A DNA stretch of 64,000 nucleotides from Tritrichomonas musculus (taxonomy: Eukaryota > Parabasalia > Tritrichomonadida > Tritrichomonadidae). Made by a program: the position numbers and the translations under genes. Each line of letters starts with the position of its first letter. The stretch's first letter is position 1. The stretch covers positions 4,464,001 through 4,528,000 of the forward strand of contig JAPFFF010000004.1 in NCBI GenBank assembly GCA_039105265.1. The letters are read 5' to 3'. Below, piece by piece: positions 58,901 to 64,000 of this stretch. Under the pieces are notes generated by a model that saw only the letters and a program-made list of their open reading frames with translations, was not told the DNA's origin and did not search any database.

Positions 58901-59943
58901 TTCGAGATATGATATTTATTATTGGCTAAATATTTAACAACTATGATTGAACAAAATTAGTTGTTTTTTAATAATAAAATCTGATTTGAATTAAGATTTT
59001 AGATCAAAAATAATTATCAGATCAATAAATTAAGTTATATTATTTCCAATCCATTGCACTTAACAAGCAAAATATGTTTTTCTTTGAATATTAATCATAA
59101 TGATAATGAGACTAATTATTTAATTATATTGATTATTAGTCATAATTTATTCCAGAAATTACAATCGCCAACCAATAATTATTAATTCACAAATATAGTT
59201 TGGCTTTTATCAAATTATAAAACATAAATCAGATCTAAATTTTTGAAGGAACGAATTATGATAGATCATAAAATTCTCACTTTTTCGCAATTTTTTTATT
59301 CAATTTTTTTCAATGATTTTTAATCGTTGTGGCCCAGCATTTTTTTTTTTTAACACAGTCCTCTACTTAAGCTCAGTTAATATTAACATAGTATTTACAC
59401 TATTACCATTCACAAATATCGATTAGGTTTACATACACTTGAAATTAATGAGAAAAGGGTTCAAATGCTGAATTGATCAGGTCTCAATAGCAATAAAAAT
59501 GTCATCCAATCAAAACAATAAGTTTAATTTACATAATTGATTAAGAAATACATCCAAAATGTAGGTATTAATAAACATTTTTATATTATTTTTGTGGTTT
59601 TTCATGTTCTTTTTCATTTTTGAGTATATTTTAATCGTCGTGGCCCTACGTTTATTTATTTTTTGGCTTCTAATTTTATGTTCTTTAATGAACAACCTTG
59701 CATAAGACTGGTATGAATGCATATCAAGCTGCTCATGCATTTGGCCTGATTGAATTATCCAGCTTTTATTAAATTATAATACACGTTGGAATATGTATTC
59801 TCAAATATGTTTATACTTTTTATCATTTAATCTAAATAATACGGAAAATGTATTCACATATAAATTCACTTTTAGATGGATCAGTAAAAAATTAATTCTT
59901 TCCTTTAACTTTTATATATTTTTTCTCTCTTTTTTTTTAACTT

Positions 59944-60020
59944 TTTGAATTGAAAAATCGCGAAAAAGTGGGACTATTTGTTGGTATAAACTTTTGAATT
60001 GAAAAAATGCGAAAAAGTGA
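59944..60020. repeat. Tandem duplicate upstream of HGXPRT
   Basis: CTTTTTGAATTGAAAAATCG...GAAAAAGTG and CTTTTGAATTGAAAAAATGC...GAAAAAGTG are two near-identical copies of about 28 nt, separated by about 20 nt, in the 200 nt before the HGXPRT start. A duplicated regulatory site or slippage are both possible. Confidence 0.6.
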
Positions 60021-60172
60021 GAAAATTTGAATCTATCCGAATTATGTACTTTTTTTATAAAGTTATAATGGCTCTATAATCTTTTTGAGAGGAGGCTCAA
60101 ATAAACCCTCAGAATTAATTCACTTATCCGTTGTTAAATCGATTGAAAATTTGAAATATTTGGACATAGAAA

Positions 60173-60187
60173 TCATTTCATATCATT
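60173..60187 (+). promoter_or_regulatory. Three consecutive initiator-like motifs of HGXPRT
   Basis: TCATT, TCATA and TCATT lie end to end (60173-60177, 60178-60182, 60183-60187), the last with its A 13 nt before the ATG at 60198. Each fits TCAYW. Alternative start sites are possible. Confidence 0.45.
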
Positions 60188-60197
60188 GCCTATTAAG

Positions 60198-60746
60198 ATG
60201 AGTGAGAATATGATGGATGACCTTGAAAGAGTTCTTTATGATCAAACTGCCATTCAAAAGAGAATCAGAGAACTCGCTGATCAGATTACAGCTGAATATA
60301 AAGATAAAGAACCAATTGTTGTTTGTATTCTTACTGGTGCTATTTACTTTTTCTCAGATCTTTTGAAGAGACTTGATTTTCCACTTGAACCAGATTATCT
60401 TATCTGTTCAAGTTATGCTGGAACAAGGTCAACTGGAAATCTCACAATTTCTAAAGATTTAAGCTATGATATTAAAGGCCGACATGTTCTTTTAATTGAA
60501 GATATTATTGATACTGGTCTCACAATGTTTCAACTCAGAAACAACCTTCTTGCAAGAGAACCTGCTTCTTTGAAGATTTGCACATTATGTGACAAAGACA
60601 TTGGAAAGAAAGCATATGAAGTTCCAATTGATTATTGTGGATTTGTTGTTGAAAATAATTATATTATTGGATATGGATTTGACTTTAACAACAAGTATAG
60701 AAACTTACCAGTTATTGGTGTTCTTAAGCCAGAAATCTATATGTAA
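60198..60746 (+). CDS. Hypoxanthine-guanine-xanthine phosphoribosyltransferase
   Basis: A 182-residue purine-salvage enzyme that transfers phosphoribosyl from PRPP to hypoxanthine, guanine or xanthine; trichomonads cannot make purines de novo. It opens MSENMMDDLERVLYDQ. The PRPP-binding motif is LLIEDIIDTGLTM (about 102-114), with the flexible-loop SSYAGTRSTG and PVIGVL near the end. The protein resembles, from memory, the T. foetus HGXPRT (about 183 residues) along its whole length without being identical, which is the best evidence for a Tritrichomonas source. The upstream open codons lack an ATG; the initiator-like motifs support this start. Confidence 0.97.
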   Translation: MSENMMDDLERVLYDQTAIQKRIRELADQITAEYKDKEPIVVCILTGAIYFFSDLLKRLDFPLEPDYLICSSYAGTRSTGNLTISKDLSYDIKGRHVLLIEDIIDTGLTMFQLRNNLLAREPASLKICTLCDKDIGKKAYEVPIDYCGFVVENNYIIGYGFDFNNKYRNLPVIGVLKPEIYM

Positions 60747-61058
60747 AAGAATTTCAATACTAATTTCAATAATTAATGATTGTTGATTTTTAATACATTT
60801 TTTCCATAGTTTTCAACGAAATCATGTAATAGACATGGAAGATTGCTTACTTTAAGGGTTTTATCATTGAATTTCAATAATACTTATTAATTTTATTAAA
60901 CAAATGTATTTTTTCATGCACAGGCGAATAAATTTTAATCAAATGTTATTAAGTATGTCATTATATAAATATACTTGCTTGTAATACTGGCAAAAAAATT
61001 ATAATGATTATTGAAAAATAATATATTTACAAAATAAAAATAACTATAATAAAAAAAA
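60747..61058. other. Intergenic spacer
   Basis: About 312 nt between convergent gene ends. AT-rich; nothing recognisable. Confidence 0.6.
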
Positions 61059-63698
61059 TTATTCTTTTCCGTTCCAAGCCAACATTGTAGCTTGCATCAA
61101 ATATGTAGCATTTTCTGGTAAAACAAATTGTTTTGAACATCTTGGGTCTTTAATAGAATCAGGGGAAGCAGGAATAACGTATTGAATCTTTGAGTAGTCT
61201 ATTGACTCATTTCCAAGGTCACTGAGTTTTGACTCCAACTTATTCATGATTTTATCATTAAAAAGACCTTTTCCATTTTTCTTTCTTAATTTCAAAGAAA
61301 CCAAGTTATCTTTAAGCCTTTTCATAGATACTGGATGATATGCAATTGCAAATTGAGAGGTTAAATCGAAAAGTTCAATATTTTTCTGAATCCCTTTCAA
61401 TTCATAATTTTTGTTGTATATATCATCCCAAAAGCTATACCAATAAGAAATAGCCGGGTGTGAATCAAAATATTTTAATCTTGAGTAAAGGGAATCGAAT
61501 TCTTTTTTCCGATTTTTGAGAATTTTGTGTAATTGAGGGTTAATTTCAAAGGTATTCAAAAAGTTTTCAAGAATATCTCTTGGTAAGTGATGATTATTAT
61601 ATATAAGGACCCAAAATGAGTAGCTCATTTGTTCTTCGTTTTGAAGCCTCTCAGCTTCATTATCCATGCGATAGAAAGACATTCTTTCATGCAGATCTTC
61701 CCATTTACTCTGTATTAAGAAATAATTTCTTTTATCATTCAACAATTTGACAATTCGTGAATTAGACGCAAAAGAACTATCAATACCAAGTTCTTTATTA
61801 CCAATTGTGCAATGTTGATCAGTATGAAGCCGTCCAAGTTTGTCTGTATAAACTCCATCGCAAAAATCGATTACGACATCAAAGCCATGACAAAATACAT
61901 CGTTACTTTTGGTCTTAACAGTTAATCTTCCTTTCGAACAATGGCAATCGACAGGCAGAAGATTGCAAATAAAACCACCTAGAGGTATTAATGGAACATC
62001 GCATTCATAGTGAATCATTTCGCCATCTAAGCATCTCAAAGCTCTTCTTATTCTACGAGCATCAACTACACTCGGCTCTTTCAAATTTTGTCTTATAAAT
62101 TCTTCAATATTATAATCATGAATTTCCATTGTTTTTTGCGAATTATCATATACTATCACACATACAAATGGGAATGGCTTAATATACATTCTACCCCAAT
62201 AAGTAGGATCATTAATTTCATCACATTTGAAATATACATCAACACCTTCCAATTCACGAGCTAACCTCCTACATTGAGCAATTTCAGGACTTGGAGGGAA
62301 AAGTCCAGAACGATAAGCTTTTTTACCGACTCGACGAACAATATCATCTAGTTCAAGTAGTCTTTCATAGGCAGGATGAGTTGCTTCATCTGTTGCAAGA
62401 ATTCCACGCCAAAAACGTTGCCAAATCATTTGTTTTCTGGTGACTTCTGTATTGTAGTCCATATTTGAAGAGACTTTGATAGAACCGAAATGTTTTCTGA
62501 AAAAAGTTCTAATAAAAGGAATACTATAAAGTATTATAACAATCATAAAAATGAGATTAATAACATGAAATATTAATAATGTAACAGTAGCGTATGTTCC
62601 GGATATAACTTTGGTGAGAACTAATAATTGCATAATTAAAGTTAGAAGTGAGGTTACACGAGCTGAAATATCGAGCCAATCATCTGAATCATTTAAAAAT
62701 GGTCGCATTATGGATGATACTAGACAATACATGGCTACAATGGCTGTTGATAATGAAACCGAGAGAATTTCGCTTTTGATGTAGGGAATGCATGGTATGA
62801 CTAGTAATACTTTGACAACCATGATTATGACTTTATAAGCAGACCATCCGTATTCATATCCTGCATATAAAAATTTATATGGACATTGATCATCTTGCAA
62901 AAGTTCGCGATACTGCTCATAATACTGTTTCTTATTTTTTTTAACATCAATTCGGCGGCCTTGAGCATCATAACGTTGTGGGACAGGTTGATATTTCCGA
63001 ATCGTTCGATATACTGTGTAAGGTAGGTAGATACCAATAAATAAAAGTATAAAAAAGGCTACGAGCAAATGATATATATGCTTTCCTTCATAACATTGCA
63101 TTTCATAATATGACATCATTGTTTTATCACAAAAAATAACTTTGAATGTTGAATTCATTGTAGGCAAATATAAAGTGGTAAGAATTGTGACAAGCATTTT
63201 GGTGTAAAAAAGCCAAAGAGTTCCTCGTCTTTGCCACCCATAAACGTTATAACCTTGAATTTCCATATTTGGATCGTACAATTTTTGAATCAACCATACT
63301 GTAAATAAAATAAAGGAAAGAGTCCCCCATAAATAAAATATAATAAGTTCTGTTATACTAGATACAAAAGTCCATATTAATGAAATGAACTTAAAAAGAT
63401 TATCAAGGGCATTCTTAAATCCTTGTGGCAATTCAAAATTATCGAACCAGAGTCCCACTTGCTGGAAAAAATTCATAAATATATCATATTTGACAAAGTT
63501 CACAGCTCTTTTACAACATTGGGCAACACCAGCAAAGCCCCCATCAACAGAAGCGGCAAGTGAAAGCGAATCAGAAGATTTTCCAATGGTATTTTTGACA
63601 AGATCACTGACACTACTGCTATCAAATGCTACATTAACGTCTTTAAATGATCCAGATAATGCGCCAAATTCCGATTTTGGAATTTTAACATGCTCCAT
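61059..63698 (-). CDS. Polytopic membrane protein, unknown function
   Basis: An 879-residue protein. About ten hydrophobic segments lie between residues about 110 and 400 (IIFYLWGTLSFILFTVWLI; MLVTILTTLYLPTMN; LLVAFFILLFIGIYLPYTVY; VIIMVVKVLLVIPCIPYI; SLLTLIMQLLVLTKV). A short pair of cysteines flanks the loop with CDKTMMSYYEMQCYEG. A large cytosolic C-terminal half (420-879) begins with FFRKHFGSIKVSSNMDY. The helix pattern resembles TRP-like or multi-span sensor proteins of protists, but no ion-channel signature is visible. The N-terminal 100 residues are soluble. Family not recognised. Confidence 0.8.
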   Translation of the reverse strand: MEHVKIPKSEFGALSGSFKDVNVAFDSSSVSDLVKNTIGKSSDSLSLAASVDGGFAGVAQCCKRAVNFVKYDIFMNFFQQVGLWFDNFELPQGFKNALDNLFKFISLIWTFVSSITELIIFYLWGTLSFILFTVWLIQKLYDPNMEIQGYNVYGWQRRGTLWLFYTKMLVTILTTLYLPTMNSTFKVIFCDKTMMSYYEMQCYEGKHIYHLLVAFFILLFIGIYLPYTVYRTIRKYQPVPQRYDAQGRRIDVKKNKKQYYEQYRELLQDDQCPYKFLYAGYEYGWSAYKVIIMVVKVLLVIPCIPYIKSEILSVSLSTAIVAMYCLVSSIMRPFLNDSDDWLDISARVTSLLTLIMQLLVLTKVISGTYATVTLLIFHVINLIFMIVIILYSIPFIRTFFRKHFGSIKVSSNMDYNTEVTRKQMIWQRFWRGILATDEATHPAYERLLELDDIVRRVGKKAYRSGLFPPSPEIAQCRRLARELEGVDVYFKCDEINDPTYWGRMYIKPFPFVCVIVYDNSQKTMEIHDYNIEEFIRQNLKEPSVVDARRIRRALRCLDGEMIHYECDVPLIPLGGFICNLLPVDCHCSKGRLTVKTKSNDVFCHGFDVVIDFCDGVYTDKLGRLHTDQHCTIGNKELGIDSSFASNSRIVKLLNDKRNYFLIQSKWEDLHERMSFYRMDNEAERLQNEEQMSYSFWVLIYNNHHLPRDILENFLNTFEINPQLHKILKNRKKEFDSLYSRLKYFDSHPAISYWYSFWDDIYNKNYELKGIQKNIELFDLTSQFAIAYHPVSMKRLKDNLVSLKLRKKNGKGLFNDKIMNKLESKLSDLGNESIDYSKIQYVIPASPDSIKDPRCSKQFVLPENATYLMQATMLAWNGKE

Positions 63699-64000
63699 TT
63701 ATAGTATTTGTAACGATTTTTATAGTATAAAGCATTCAATTTTCATCCGATCAATTTTTTTTATTTGAATTATATCAATTTTTGAATTACATCAATTTGA
63801 ATGATGCTTCAATTTTTCCAAAGATTTTAACAGAGTTTAATTCAATTATTATTTCATTGATATTTTTTTAGTAATATCTTAATATTTTTCAATTATTATA
63901 TAATTATTTTTCAAATATGAATAATAATAATTATTTTAAATTAAAATTTCCAAATGTTCTAAGTAGAAAATAAAAAATTTTGAAGAAATAAATCAAAAAA
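63699..64000. other. Right-edge intergenic region
   Basis: About 300 nt upstream of the 879-residue membrane protein gene, running off the window. AT-rich with poly-T and poly-A stretches; nothing recognisable. Confidence 0.55.

Larger units (their letters stand above)
55456..60170. other. 4.7-kb gene desert
   Basis: Very AT-rich with no convincing gene on either strand; the frames at 57334-57525 (minus) and 59510-59740 (minus) are short. It holds a 20-nt motif repeated three times (55769-55924), a small hairpin ATTCGCTTGCGAAT (58152-58165), a TTTTAATCGT(T/C)GTGGCCC pair about 311 nt apart (59318, 59629), and a tandem duplicate near 59945-60020. No tRNA or rRNA pattern was found by eye. Confidence 0.65.

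Noticed and set aside
59510-59740. 76-codon minus frame
   Set aside because: Basic, no known motif; kept only as a possible trace of an old repeat.
1-64000. CRISPR arrays and tRNA/rRNA genes
   Set aside because: No regularly spaced identical repeats with unique spacers and no cloverleaf or rRNA-like sequence seen; the 19-nt arrays have no spacers.
1-64000. Canonical trichomonad introns
   Set aside because: No clear intron with the expected branch/3' splice motif (ACTAACACACAG-like) was found; genes read as single frames.

Overview
The window looks like nuclear DNA of a trichomonad, most likely a Tritrichomonas-type parabasalid. It is very AT-rich, and its genes are intronless, short-spaced and on both strands. 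Several starts lie 5-15 nt downstream of TCAYW initiator-like motifs. The gene at 60.2 kb encodes a hypoxanthine-guanine-xanthine phosphoribosyltransferase that closely resembles, from memory, the Tritrichomonas foetus enzyme without being identical. Flagellar genes (CFAP20, SPATA17, katanin p60) fit a flagellated protist.

Region 1 (1 to about 10.4 kb) is a Maverick/Polinton-type virus-like element that runs off the left edge. It holds a leftward protein-primed family B DNA polymerase, three unrecognised rightward genes, a packaging-type ATPase, a convergent unrecognised gene, two abutting 19-nt minisatellites, and a decayed 3-kb block of unrecognised reading frames. That block is bracketed by two similar fragments that look like tail-fibre C-termini. 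The left part looks whole where visible; the block looks broken in several places.

Region 2 (10.4-55.5 kb) is a dense run of host genes. In order: a coiled-coil protein, CFAP20, a PDI-like protein, a MYST-family acetyltransferase with replaced catalytic residues, a 2255-aa BEACH/WD40 protein, an RRM-LRR-PP2C protein, ribosomal protein S13, two coiled-coil proteins, an Asn-rich protein, a 1264-aa propeller protein with a charged tail, several small unknowns, an alpha/beta hydrolase, a polytopic GT-C-like membrane protein, SPATA17, an exostosin-type GT47 enzyme, an LRR protein, an EF-hand-like protein, a divergent Rab / clathrin light chain pair, katanin p60, a divergent CDK-like kinase, a PSP1-domain protein and an R2R3 Myb protein.

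Region 3 (55.5-60.2 kb) is a 4.7-kb gene desert with small repeats. Region 4 (60.2-64 kb) holds HGXPRT and an 879-aa polytopic membrane protein.

The host genes form no operons and cover ordinary cell functions: cilium, secretion and endocytosis, glycosylation, signalling, chromatin and translation. The most unusual material is the virus-like element (an HNH-like motif inside its polymerase, twin 19-nt minisatellites, the bracketed block), the nested inverted repeat near 54.2 kb, and the catalytic-site changes in the MYST and CDK-like proteins. Identities come from reading motifs by eye; no database search was run.
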